From contig CM055901.1 of assembly GCA_029582155.1 (NCBI GenBank), positions 26,734,152 through 26,798,151 of the forward strand: a stretch of DNA of 64,000 nt. The letters run 5' to 3'. Numbering within the stretch: position 1 is the first letter of the stretch; every line of letters begins with the position of its first letter. Shown here piece after piece: positions 13,515-25,577 of this stretch. The notes below the pieces were generated by a model that was not told the origin of the DNA, searched no databases, and was given only the letters and a program-made list of their open reading frames with translations. The translations under genes and the position numbers were made by a program. The DNA is from Panopea generosa (lineage: Eukaryota > Mollusca > Bivalvia > Adapedonta > Hiatellidae).

Positions 13515-13517
13515 GGG
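13481..13517 (+). repeat. (TG)n followed by a run of about 20 G
   Basis: A TG run at 13481-13497 passes directly into an uninterrupted G run at 13498-13517. A G run of this length is very unusual in a genome this AT-rich and can in principle fold as a G-quadruplex. Confidence 0.95.
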
Positions 13518-14136
13518 ACCGTTTACTCGACGGACATCTTTTAACAATACATTTTCAATAATAAAGTACACAATGTGCTTGAACTGTACTTTGTTTCATG
13601 CTCATACGCTAAGTTTTTGGCGATTTTGGTTTGAAACAGATTTCAAACATATGAATGTGTATTTTTGGTGATGTAACTGTGCATTGTTCCAAGCGTATAG
13701 TTTTGGTTTGTGTTTGAAACAATTATCAAATATATGTTGTTCAGGCACGTTGTCTTAACTTCTAACAACAGTTAGTCCAGTACTACAGGGGTTTGAAACA
13801 TTATACTGTATATAGATGATTATTTGTTTGAATGTTTTCTAAATATTAGAATCATTTCATATTTGTTTGAAATTGTTTAACATAGTCTCAAGCTAGGCTG
13901 TATCACCATTAATCCAGAGTCGCCTTATAGAAGATCGTGTTTTATGTTCGAGATACTTGACAAAATGTATGAAGTATAAATGGGTGGATCTCCTAGAAAC
14001 GAGGGAGCAATGTTACAAAACAATAGCTCAGAAAAATGTCGTTTTATCCTTTCAGGAATACCAAGCCAATTCAATTGAGCAATCGGTTGAACAGACAGTG
14101 TGTCAAAATATCAAAATGTTAATCAGAAATATGTCA
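13518..14136. other. AT-rich spacer
   Basis: It contains a 63-codon frame from 13957 that runs into the next array. Nothing in it is recognisable. Confidence 0.4.
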
Positions 14137-14795
14137 TGTAGTTCTTGATGCTACCATGCATGTGTAGTTCTTGGTGTTACCATACATGTGTAGTTCTTGA
14201 TATTACCACACACGTGTAGTTATTGATGTTACCATACGCGTTTAGTTCTTGATGTTTCCATACACGTTTAGTTCTTGGTGTTACCATGCACGTGTATTGC
14301 TTGATGTTACCATATACGTGTAGTTCTTGATGCTACCATGCATGTGTCGTTCTTGATGCTACCATGCACGTGTAGTTCTTGATGTTACCATGCACGTGTA
14401 GTTCTTGATGTTACCATGCACGTTTAGTTCTTGATGTTACCATACACGTGTAGTTCTTGGTGTTACCATACATGTGAAGTTCTTGATGTTACCATGCACG
14501 TGTAGTTCTTGATGTAACCATACACGTTTAGTTCTTGATGCTACCATGCACGTGTAGTTCTTGATGTTACCATGCACGTGTAGTTCTTGATGTTACCATA
14601 CACGTGTAGTTCTTGGTGTTACCATACATGTGTAGTTCTTGATGTTACCATGCACGTGTAGTTCTTGATGTTACCATACATGTGTAGTTCTTGATGTTAC
14701 CATGCACGTGTAGTTCTTGATGTAACCGTACACGTGTAGTTCTTGATGTTACCATACACGTGTATTTCTTGATGTTACCATACACGTTAAGTTTT
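14137..14795 (+). repeat. Minisatellite, 26-bp unit, about 25 copies
   Basis: The unit reads 'tagttcttgatgttaccat' followed by a variable hexamer region, most often 'gcacgtg' or 'acacgtg'. Many copies therefore carry a CACGTG palindrome, and the 'acacgtgt' form is an 8-bp palindrome. Copies differ mainly at this spot (cacgtg, catgtg, cacgtt) and at gttacc/gctacc. The period was measured directly between adjacent copies. Confidence 0.95.
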
Positions 14796-15834
14796 AATAA
14801 AGAAATAAATAAGAGTTGGGATTAATTGTTGGCATTGAAAAACAATTTTCAAATAAGAACAAACCGAAAAAATAATACGTTATTTATGTTTTTTAATAAT
14901 GGTCAACCCAAAAAATGATGTTATCAATTGTTACACGGAAGAGGCTCCGCTTAATCTTTGTGGCAAACAAGTGCAGATATGTTAATATAATGTTTTATAT
15001 TATTCTAAAAGATCAGATACTATTGACTACATGTATGACAACAGCAGTAGTATGTGAAGTGTGTCAATCCGTTATATGATTCCGTGTTGTTATTATTTCT
15101 TGTTTCTTTGAGAGCTGCTAGAAAATAAGATCACTTCAATTTATTCTGGCAGTGCGAGGAGTATTGTCTATTTCATTACCCCTAATTAACAAATTGAGTA
15201 ACACCGTATACGTCATCATTTAAATTTGTCGGTTGTTGTCTGTGCTTCTATGAGATAAAACAACACAGTGAATTTCTGGAAAACATTTTTTTTTTCATTA
15301 TGAACTTTAATGTAACAAACTTCTTTCATTTGTTATTCTATTTAAGGCTAAATTAATAAAATGTTTTAGTTTTTATCAGAGAACTTTCTATCTCTCCGGA
15401 GTGGAGGTGTGGGGATAATAACAATGATAAAAAGTTAAATTTGTTTCACGAATACAATGTATCTGGAGAGAATAATACACTAAAGGTACAATGCATATTC
15501 CAAGGGTATTAAGGAATGGTTGCACATAGGTATCGAATGAAGGCAAATTCTAAAAGAATCTGGGATTGGTTCCTCGTGTATTTAAAAACGATGAATATTC
15601 TTCGGATATCCTGTATTTAGAATCAAAATATATTTTAAGGTTGTCTTGAAATATTAGCTCCTGTGTTTAGAAACAATGCTCTGAGGGTATCCGGGAACGA
15701 TTGCTATTGTATATGAGAACAATGTAAATTATCGAAACAATACAAATTATATGTGTATCTCTGAAAATACATACTCTATCACTGCACACTCAGTAAGTAT
15801 CTAAAAACAATACATACAATATATGTATATGGGA
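14796..15834. other. AT-rich spacer, possibly with worn monomers at its right end
   Basis: No gene is seen. From about 15600 on, phrases such as 'gagaacaatg' and 'atgtgtatct' hint at very diverged monomers of the 84-bp array that follows. Confidence 0.4.
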
Positions 15835-18800
15835 TCGATGGATACCTCACATATATTTGAACATAACGCGTATTATATAGAAATCGAAGATCAATGCCTA
15901 TTTCATATGTATCTAAGAACAATGGATACCTGGCTTATATCTGAACATAATGCTTATTATATAGGAATCTGAGATCAATACCTATTTCATGTGTATCTCA
16001 GATCAATGGCTACCCGGCTTATATCTGAACATAATGCTTATTATATAGGAATCTGAGATCAATACCTATTTCATGTGTTTCTGAGAACAATGGCTACCCG
16101 GCTTATATCTGAACATAATGCTTATTATTTAGGAATCTGAGATCAATACCTATTTCATATGTATCTGCGAACAATGGATACCTGGCTTATATCTGAACAT
16201 GATGCTTATTATATAGGAATCTGAGATCAATGCCTGTTTCATATGTATCTGAGAAAAATGGATACCTTGCTTATATCTGATCATAATGCTTTTTATATAG
16301 AAATCTGAGATCAATACCTATTTCATACGTATCTGAGAACAAAGGATACCTGGCTTATATTTGAACATAATGCTTATTATATAGGAATCTGAGATCAATG
16401 TCTATTTCATATGTATCTGAGAACAATGGATATCTGGCTTATATCTGATCATAATGCTTATTATAAAGGAATCTGAGACCAATACCTACTTCATATGTAT
16501 CTGAGAACAATGGATATCCGGCTTTTATCTGAACATAATGCTTATTATTTAGGAATCGAAGATCAATGCCAGTTTCATATGCATATAAGAACAATGGATA
16601 CCTGGCTGATATCTGAACATAATGCTTATTATATAGGAATTAGAGATCAATGCCTGTTTCATATGCATCTGAGAACAATGGATACCTGGCTTATATCTGA
16701 ACATAATGCTTATTATATAGGAATCTTAGATCAGTGCCTATTTCATATGTATCTGAAAACATTGGATACCTGGCTTATATCTGAACATAATGCTAATTAT
16801 ATAGGAATCTGAGATAAAAACCTATTTCATATGTATCTGAGAACAATGCATACCGAGCTTATATCTGAACATCATTCTTATTATATAGAAATTTGAAATC
16901 AATGCCAGTTTCATATGCATCTGAGAACATTGGATACCTGGCTTATATCTGAACATAATGCTAATTATATACGAATCTGAAGTCAATGCCTGTTTCATAT
17001 ACATCTGAGAATAATGGATACCTGGCTTATATCTGAACATAATGCTTATTATATAGGAATCTGAGATCAGTGCCTATTTCATATGTATCTGAAAACATTG
17101 GATACCTGGCTTATATCTGAACATAATGCTAATTATATAGGAATCTGAGATAAATGCCTATTTCATATGTATCTGAGAACAATGCATACCGAGCTTATAT
17201 CTGAACATCATTCTTATTATATAGAAATTTGAAATCAATGCCAGTTTCATATGCATCTGAAAACATTGGATACCTGGCTTATATCTGAACATAATACTAA
17301 TTATATAGGAATCTGAGATAAATGCCTATTTCATATGTATCTGAGAACAATGCATACCGAGCTTATATCTGAACATCATTCTTATTATATAGAAATTTGA
17401 AATCAATGCCAGTTTCATATGCATCTGAGAACAATAGATATCCGGCTTATATCTGAACATAATGCTTATTATATAGGAATCTGATATCAATGCCTGTTTC
17501 ATATACATCTGAGAATAATGGCTACACGGCTTATATCTAAATATAATGCCTATTATATAGGAATCTGAGATCAATACCTATTTCATGTGTATCTGAGAAC
17601 AATGAATACCTGGCTTCAATCTTAACATAATGTTTATTATATAGGAATCTGAGATCAAAGTCTATTTCATATATATCAGAGAACAATGGATACCTGGCTT
17701 ATATCTGATCATAATGCTTATTATATAGGCACCTGAGATCAGTGCCTATTTCATATGTATCTGAGAACAATGGATATCCGGCTTTTATATTAACATAATG
17801 CTTATTATATAGGAATCGAAGATCAATCCTTGTTTCATACGTATCTGAGAACAATGGATACCCGGCTTATATCTGAAAATTATGCTTAATATATAGGAAT
17901 TTGAGATCAATGCCTAATTCTTATGCATCTGAGAACAATGAATACCCGGCTTATATCTGAACACAATACTTATTGTATAGGAATCTGAGATAAATGCCTA
18001 TTTCATATACATCTGAGAATAATGGCTACCCGGCTTATATCTAAACATAATGCTTATTATATAGGAATCTGAGATCAATACCTTTTTCATATGTATCTAA
18101 GAACAATGGATACCTGGCTAATATCTGAACATAATGCTTAATAAATAGGAATCTGAGATCAGTGCCTGCTTCATTTACATCTGAGAACAATGGATACCCG
18201 GTTTATATCTGCACATTATGCTTTTTATATAGGAATCTGAGATCAATGCCTATTTCATATGTATCTGAGAATAATGACTACCCGGCTTATATCTGAACAT
18301 AATGCTTATTATATAGGAATATGAGATCAGTACCTTTTTCATGTGTATCTGAAAACAATGGATACCTGGCTTATATCTGAACATAATGCTTAATAAATAG
18401 GAATCTGAGATCAATGCCTACTTCATATACATCTGAGAACAATGGATACCCGGCTATTAATCTGAACATAATGCTTATTATATAGGAATCTGAGACCAAT
18501 GCCTGCTTCATATGCATCTGAGAACAATGGATACCCGGCTAATATCTGAACATAATGCTTATCATATAGGAATCTGAGATCAATACCTATTTCATTTGTA
18601 TCTGAGAACAATGGGTACCCGGCTTATATCTGAACATAATGCTTATTCTATAGGAATCTGAGACCAATGTCTATTTCATATGTATCTGAGAACAATGTAT
18701 AACCGTCTAATATCTGAACATAATCCTAATTATATAGGAATCAATGCCTATTTCATATGTATTTGAAAACAATGAATATCCGGCTTATATCTGAACATAA

Positions 18801-18838
18801 TACTTATTATATAGGAATCTGAGACCAATGCCAACTCA
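15835..18838 (+). repeat. Minisatellite, 84-bp unit, about 36 copies
   Basis: The unit carries 'tggcttatatctgaacataa', 'tgcttattatataggaatct' and 'cctatttcatatgtatctga'. Copies are moderately diverged. Larger blocks have also been copied: a variant with 'gcataccgagcttatatctg' occurs at about 16848, 17184 and 17352, spaced 336 and 168 bp apart (four and two units). The unit is 28 codons long, so 60- to 105-codon frames cross it on both strands; they are artefacts. Confidence 0.96.
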
Positions 18839-19140
18839 TATACGCTGTATATATTATATAACTATATTAGATGTACAATGAAAATGATTCACAGGAGAAG
18901 AAAATAAAACTTTATGTCGACAGGAGACACAACATTCAGGGCAACAGTACATAAGCAAACAATACATTGGAAAATATTATTTCAATTATATTTATATAAA
19001 TATATGACCTTGGCAAGAAAAACAGTTAAATGTTGAACAATAGATAGAACCAAATAAACGTCTCTGTGTCTACACTAGTGTTAAGCCATGTGTATGCTTT
19101 TGGATTTTTATATAGGAATGTGTCTCTGTAACAGTTATTA
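18839..19140. other. AT-rich spacer
   Basis: No feature could be supported. Confidence 0.4.
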
Positions 19141-19212
19141 AAACCCATTTTATTCGGTTACATAAACCCATTGTATTCGGTTACATAAAACCAATTTTAT
19201 TTGGTTACATAA
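19141..19212 (+). repeat. Three copies of a 23-24 bp repeat
   Basis: Three adjacent copies of 'aaacccattttattcggtta'-like sequence begin at about 19141, 19164 and 19188. Confidence 0.85.
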
Positions 19213-19296
19213 AAGCCATTTTTCAAAATAGAAATTAGAATGTAAAGAAGGATTCCAATAAGCAATTGCCTATATTGTTGTTTATATACTCCCGGA

Positions 19297-19553
19297 CCTA
19301 AATTCATCAATATTTTTAAGTCAGAGATTTAGACTCGGACTCAAAATGTCAAGAATTTAAGATTCAATAAACATCTATTAAACAATTAAATCATTATATA
19401 TATTTGCAGTATCTACCAGTTTAAATGATTATTTAACAGAAAATGTTACATGATCACCTGTCTTATCCACAAATGCATATTTACAGGGATTTACGAAATG
19501 TTAGAGTTTAGTCCGAGTCCGATTCTTATACTCAATTTATTGATGAATTTAGG
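19297..19553. mobile_element. MITE-like palindromic element, about 257 bp
   Basis: The element begins 'cctaaattcatcaata' and ends with the exact 16-base reverse complement 'tattgatgaatttagg'. The inverted similarity continues more loosely inward: 'gactcggactc' near 19333 mirrors 'tagtccgagtccgattc' near 19509. The interior is AT-rich and non-coding. This is the architecture of a miniature inverted-repeat transposable element. I see no clear target-site duplication in the flanks, so superfamily and exact ends are open. Confidence 0.55.
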
Positions 19554-20504
19554 CAAAGGATGCAGTTTGGAATACAGATGCTTATATTTTTTTCCAAATT
19601 GGTTAAATTGATTTTTTTTATATGCGTACTATTGAGTTTGTTAGTTTTGGCGATAGTGATATATATTTGGCTACATATAGCCAAATAACAACGGCAATTT
19701 TGTATCAAAATTGATGTGCTCGTCTGTTCCATTTATTGCATTAATACTCAAATCAATTTTATTAACCAACAAGGCAATTACATTTAGTAGTAGTACTTAA
19801 TGTTTATGATCTGTAAGTAAACTGTCTGGTTTTAGTAAGATAAAAGTTTCTAAGTCGCGATAATTTTGGGTTGACTGACCGTTTGCTCAGAGTTGGTCTC
19901 TGATTCTATATATAAACTGTAGAAGTTGTTAGGATTTTGCTATTAATGTTTTATATCATAATATTCGTCTGGCTGTTTCCCTAAAATGTTATACTTCTAT
20001 TGTTGAACATATATTATTGGATCTTTAATACATATGTTGAAATGTATGATTGACATACCGGTCATCTGAACCCCATAAACGCTTGTCGTTCAACCGAGTC
20101 AACCTTACCATAGAACGCACAGTTGATCATATCTAACATTCCCAATGATTTGGTTTAAATGAAATTGTCATATCTTAATTGTGTCGTAAGAGTTTAAATA
20201 TATTATTGACATATATATACAACTTGGCTCGGTCATATGTTCCTATAACGTTATTTACAAACATTCCTTAAATACAAAGTAACATAGAATAAAATTATTA
20301 GAAAGTTATAGTTTTATAAACAATTGCAATGCTTGAACAAAAACAAGTGATTTCTCTGAGTTTGTCATCATCTGTATTGCATTTTTCATAATCGAGCCCG
20401 AATAGCCATTGATTGAACATTTTGTAAAAAAAGTACAACAAATATTTGCAGATTTGAAATACAATACAAAAAAAAACATCATTATCATTAGGATTGGGTT
20501 TATA
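19554..20504. other. AT-rich spacer
   Basis: No gene or repeat is recognised. Short minus-strand frames near 20300-20490 are AT-driven and run out of the adjacent array. Confidence 0.4.
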
Positions 20505-21835
20505 TGTTGTACTGACTGTATAATGGTGGTGTTGCGTAAATAGGAACATTTGTATGTTGCCGTCTCTGCTGTACTGACTGTATACTAGTGGTGGTGCGTA
20601 AATAGGAACATTTGTATGTCTGTGTCTCTGCTATACTGACTGTATAATAGTGGTGTTGCGTAAATAGGAACATTTGTATGTTGACGTCTCTGCTATACTG
20701 ACTGTATAATAGTGGTGTTGCGTAAATAGGAACATTTGTGTGTTGCCGTCTCTGCTGTACTGACTGTATAATAGTGGTGTTACGTAAATAGGAACATTTG
20801 TATGTCGGTGTCTCTGCTGTACTCACTGTATAATAGTGGTGTTGCGTAAATAGGAACATTTGTATGTCTGTGTCTCTGCTATACTGACTGTATAATAGTG
20901 GTGTTGCGTAAATAGGAATATTTGTGTGTTGCCGTCTCTGCTGTACTGACTGTATAATAGTGGTGTTACGTAAATAGGAACATTTGTATGTCGGTGTCTC
21001 TGCTGTACTCACTGTATAAAAATGGTGTTGCGTAAATAGGAACATTTGTATGTCGGTGTCTCTGCTGTACGGACTGTATACTAGTAGAGTTGCGTAAATA
21101 GTAACATTTGTATGTTGCCGTCTCTGCTGTACTGACTGTATATTTGTGGTGTTGCGTAAACAGGAACATTTGTATGTTAGCGTCTCTGCTGTACTGACTG
21201 TATATATTTGTGGTGTTGCGTAAATAGGAACATTTGTATGTTAGCGCCTCTGCTGTACTGACTGTTTATTTGTGGTGTTGCGTAAATAGGAACATTTGTA
21301 TGTTGCCGTCTCTGCTGTACGGACTGTATACTAGTGGTGTTGCTTAAATAGGAACATGTGTATGTTGCCGTCTCTGCTGTACTGACTGTATATTTGTGGT
21401 GTTGCGTAAATAGGAACATGTGCATGTCGGTGTCTCTGCTGTACTGACTGTATACTAGTGGTGTTGCGTAAATAGGAACATTTGTATGTTGCCGTCTCTG
21501 CTGTTCTGACTGTTTATTTGTTTTAGTTGCGTAAATAGGAACATTTATATGTTAGCGTCTCTGCTGTACTGACTGTACATATTTATGGTGTTGCGTAAAT
21601 AGGAACATTTATATGTTGCCGTCTCTGCTGTACTGACTGTATATATTTGTGGTGTTGCGTAAATAGGAACATTTGTATGTTGCCGTCTCAGCTGTACTGA
21701 CTGTATATATTTGTGGTGTTGCGTAAATAGGAACATTTGTATGTTGCCGTCTCTGCTGTACAGACTGTATATATTGGTGGTGTTGCGTAAATAGGAACAT
21801 TTGTATGTCTGTGACTCTACTAGTCACAGTATATT
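20505..21835 (-). repeat. Minisatellite, 62-bp unit, about 21 copies
   Basis: The plus-strand unit contains 'tgttgcgtaaataggaacat' and 'ccgtctctgctgtactgact'. The period is 62, not a multiple of three, yet minus-strand frames run through as many as nine copies (20500-21045, 181 codons). They cycle through three readings of the same unit: MFLFTQHH..., YKCSYLRN... and HTNVPIYATP.... The unit is thus free of stops in all three minus frames. A few copies have 2-base TA insertions (tatatattt) that break register. It is repeat DNA. Confidence 0.96.
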
Positions 21836-21950
21836 GGTTCAGTGTGATTTTCAGATAACAATTATAAATACAATAGTTTTTGATTTCATACTTAAATCTA
21901 ATTCAAAAAGAGCATTCAAGTAAAATTGAAACAAATACTTTTTTAACCAC

Positions 21951-23185
21951 ATTTTTAATATCCCAGATGATGCATCGATGTTCGAGTTGATATAAAAAGT
22001 TTACCTATTTTACAACATGTCTTAATGTCCCAGGTGATGCATCGATGTTCGAGTTAATATAAACAGTTTACCTATTTTACAACATGTCTTAATGTCCCAG
22101 GTGATGCATCGATGTTCGAGTTAATATAAACTGTTTACCTATTTTACAACATGTCTTAATGTCCCAGGTGATGCATCGATGTTCGAGTTAATATTAACAG
22201 TTTACCTATTTTACAAAATGTCTTAATGTCCAAGGTGATGCATCGATGTTCGAGTTGATATAAACAGTTTACCTATTTTACAAAATGTCTTAATGTCCCA
22301 GGTGATGCATCGATGTTCGAGTTGATATAAACAGTTGACCTATTTTACATGTCTTAATGTCCCAGGTGATGCATCGATGTTCGAGTTAATATTTACAGTT
22401 AACCTATTTTACAACATGTCTTAATGTCCCAGGTGATGCATCGATGTTCGAGTTGATATAAACAGTTAACCTATTTTACAAAATGTCTTAATGTCCCAGG
22501 TGATGCATCGATGTTCGAGTTGATATAAACAGTTGACCTATTTTACAATATGTCTTAATGTCCCAGGTGATGCATCGATGTTCGAGTTGATATAAACAGT
22601 TGACCTATTTTACAACATGTCTTAATGTCCCAGGTGATGCATCGATGTTCGAGTTGATATAAACAGTTGACCTACTTTACAACTTGTCTTAATGTCCCAG
22701 GTGATGCATTGATGTTCGAGTTGATATAAACAGTTAACCTATTTTACAACTTGTCTTAATGTCCCAGGTGATGCATCGATGTTCGAGTTAATATAAACTG
22801 TTTACCTATTTTACAACATGTCTTAATGTCCCAGGTGATGCATCGATGTTCGAGTTGATATAAACAGTTGACCTATTTACAACATGTCTTAATGTCTTAG
22901 GTGATGCATCGATGTTCGAGTTAATATAAACTGTTTACCTATTTTACAACTTGTCTTAATGTCCCTGGTGATGCATCGATGTTCGAGTTAATATAAACAG
23001 TTGACCTATTTTACAACATGTCTTAATGTCTTAGGTGATGCATCGATGTTCGAGTTAATATAAACTGTTTACCTATTTTACAACATGTCTTAATGTCCAT
23101 GGTGATACATCGATGTTCGAGTTGATATAAACTGTTTACCTATTTTACAACATTTCTTATGTCCCAGGTGATACATCAATGTTGA
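21951..23185 (+). repeat. Minisatellite, 67-bp unit, about 18 copies
   Basis: The unit contains 'atgtcttaatgtcccaggtg', 'atgcatcgatgttcgagtt' and 'tttacctattttacaac'. Copies are highly similar. The segment gatgcatcgatgttcga is the least variable part and holds two small inverted repeats (gatgcatc, and tcga-tgt-tcga). Variation concentrates in the gttgatataaacag/gttaatataaact part. The first and last copies are worn. Confidence 0.96.
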
Positions 23186-23794
23186 GTTTGCTCAGTGTTT
23201 GCTACTCATTCGATAAATAATTCATATAATAAAGGTATGCATTAGTTAATGTTCACCATTCCAGTAGGTGAGTCCGCACTGCCTGCCCACTAACTGCTCT
23301 CCTTTAGATTCACCGGCGAATCCATTTTGATATCCTTTATGACGTTAATGTATTCGTAGGTCTACACAGTTTGAAGTGTATGTGTTTTACATGTCCAGTA
23401 TCCATGTGTTTTGTGTATGACAATGACTTACAATAAGAATACCCACTATTTTCATTAACTGAAATACGTAATAGACCGAGAATAGAAATCTTTCTCCGTG
23501 TTTGTGCGTTTTACTTACGTATATTATATACATACACTGTGTCTATTGTTGGCTATTCATTACATTCCTCATCATGTTGTCCTGAACGCGTTATAGATTA
23601 AAAATCATCGATACTTTATAGAACGACAAACTTATCATCAAGTTTCATTTCCGAATCAAATCTCTTTGTTGGAGAAGACGATGCATAAATTAAGGAGTAC
23701 TTGTATCAATACAGGTCACAACCAGCCTCATTGTAATTATCAATCAGGTTTATGCATGCAGTCTCACAGCTCGGAAAAGGTTGCAGATCGGTTG
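23186..23794. other. Spacer between two arrays
   Basis: No supported gene. A frame from 23666 reads into the next array. Confidence 0.4.
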
Positions 23795-24192
23795 CTTCTG
23801 TACCGACACTTATGTGTTTACGTCAGATGTAAGTGGGGGAAGTATATGTTAAGACACTTCTGTGTTTCCGTCAGATGTAAGTGGGGGAAAATAGGTTAAG
23901 ACACTTCTGTGTTTACGTCAGATGTAAGTGGGGGAAAATAGGTTAAAACACTTCTGTGTTTACGTCAGATAAAAGTGGGGGAAATATAGGTTAAGACACT
24001 TCTGTGTTTACGTCAGATGTAAGTGGGGGAAATATTGGTTAAGACACTTCTGTGTTTCCGTCAGATGTAAGTGGGGGAAATATTGGTTAAGACACTTCTG
24101 TGTTTCCGTCAGATGTAATAGGGGGAAATATTGGTTAAGACACTTCTGTGTTTACGTCAGATGTAAATGGGGGGAAATAAAGGTTAAAACCC
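23795..24192 (+). repeat. Minisatellite, 48-bp unit, about 8 copies
   Basis: The unit contains 'agacacttctgtgtttacgt' and 'cagatgtaagtgggggaaat'. Copy spacing is 47-48 bp. Each unit has a run of four to six G. Confidence 0.95.
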
Positions 24193-25009
24193 TTCTACTA
24201 ACGCAAGGTTCGTTTTATAAGGATATGTATGTGTCTGTATTATGGAATATTTTGTAAGAATAACGGTTATAAAACAAAATAGATTTCTGATAAAATTAGT
24301 CACTTTAGTATAACTTGGATAAGTTTTGCGTTTGTTAAACTTTTCACTTCGCTCCATTGACACACTGAATTACACAGCTATTACAATTAAATATGTGAGT
24401 TACTATCAATTAATTTGTGTCTGCAGTCGCTATAGCTGGAGGGAACGTTCACCAAGTTTCATTAAGTTACTTCAAGAAAATGTTCTATAATGAGAAATAT
24501 CGATATGGTTGTTGCAATCAATTGTCAAAAATCAAAGCAATTTCGCTTTGAACACGTGAAACAAATTAAAGAAAAACAAGTTAAGTTAAGTTGACTTGAG
24601 GGAAATGGAAGAAACAGATATTATCGCCAAGCAATCGATGTCATAATATACGCAATCCTCTTTGTTGATGTGTTTATTGCTTGATACCAATTAATGTACA
24701 ATATACTTAGGACAAACTTGTACGAACTGAGTTACATACAGATATACAGAATATAGATATTTTATTTTGACTGCAGCATACATGACAGCTAATCTTCAAC
24801 TAAAAACAAATCATGCGCTGAAAAACATATATGTGAAATAACAAAGTAAACGTACGTATACACACATATATCTATATACTGTACATACAACGTATGGTTA
24901 TACTATTATTTAAAATGGCAATTATACAATGTATGATGATAATTATGTAATATTAATTAGGGAAAAAAATCCGTTTCAAATACAGAATGCAACCAACAGA
25001 AGAAATTGA
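24193..25009. other. AT-rich spacer with a dispersed-repeat fragment
   Basis: Apart from the fragment at 24440-24550 listed separately, nothing is recognised. Confidence 0.4.
24440..24550 (+). repeat. Dispersed repeat shared with 32532-32640
   Basis: About 100 bp here and at 32532-32640 align by eye, sharing 'gttcacca', 'aaatgttctata', 'aagaaatatcgatat'-like and 'caaag.aatttc' strings in order. Both are old, diverged copies of one interspersed repeat of unknown class. Confidence 0.6.
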
Positions 25010-25490
25010 TAAACGCGGTTTTATTGACTTTGTTCAAGTGGGATGAGAAATTATGCAACACCCCTCAACGCTCTTTTAACTCTGGCTTCAGGTCTCATTA
25101 CACAGTTATGTTTGTTTTATATAAAATAAGGTCTAGAAATTACACAGTAAATAATTCTTCCTCATATAATAGTTTTTAAAGTATGTTTTTCATTGCAAAG
25201 ACATATCCGCACATAAAAGTGCACACTAACTAGTAGGTTGAACAGCTTGGTATTTTTAGAGACAGCACAGTGACAAATTTAAAAATAAAGTCCTCTAATA
25301 CTCATAAATACATGCACCTGTTAAAATCCTGTATCACTCTTTTAACACCAGTGATGTCTTATTGCAGTATAGGATATGCCATCTTCTTCGGCAAGAACCC
25401 AAAGCCCTCATGAATCATTTTGAAAACATGTCAAACCAAACTATTTAGGGCTATTCTAAGCGCAAGAATCATGTAACAGTGGCAATAAAA
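25010..25490 (+). mobile_element. Decayed fragment of a LINE reverse transcriptase region
   Basis: Around 25320-25400 one frame reads LLTPVMSYCSIGYAIFFGKN, resembling the region just after the catalytic domain of Jockey/CR1/I-type LINEs, where a Y-C or Y-G follows a hydrophobic 'P-hydrophobic-x-Y' segment. A different frame continues at about 25425-25470 with TCQTKLFRAILSARIM, like the 'Q...R.I' that normally follows. Upstream, SFNSGFRSHYTVMFVLY (near 25075-25130) loosely resembles the 'GFR.g.sT' RT motif. Frame changes and missing sequence between the pieces show an old, broken copy. The clade cannot be fixed. Confidence 0.35.
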
Positions 25491-25577
25491 GGGGCACAGC
25501 TGTGTAGTGAGACGTTACGCAATTAAGTTGTATTCGGTTCTATTCTGGTATCGAATTCTACAGCAACACTGATTTAG

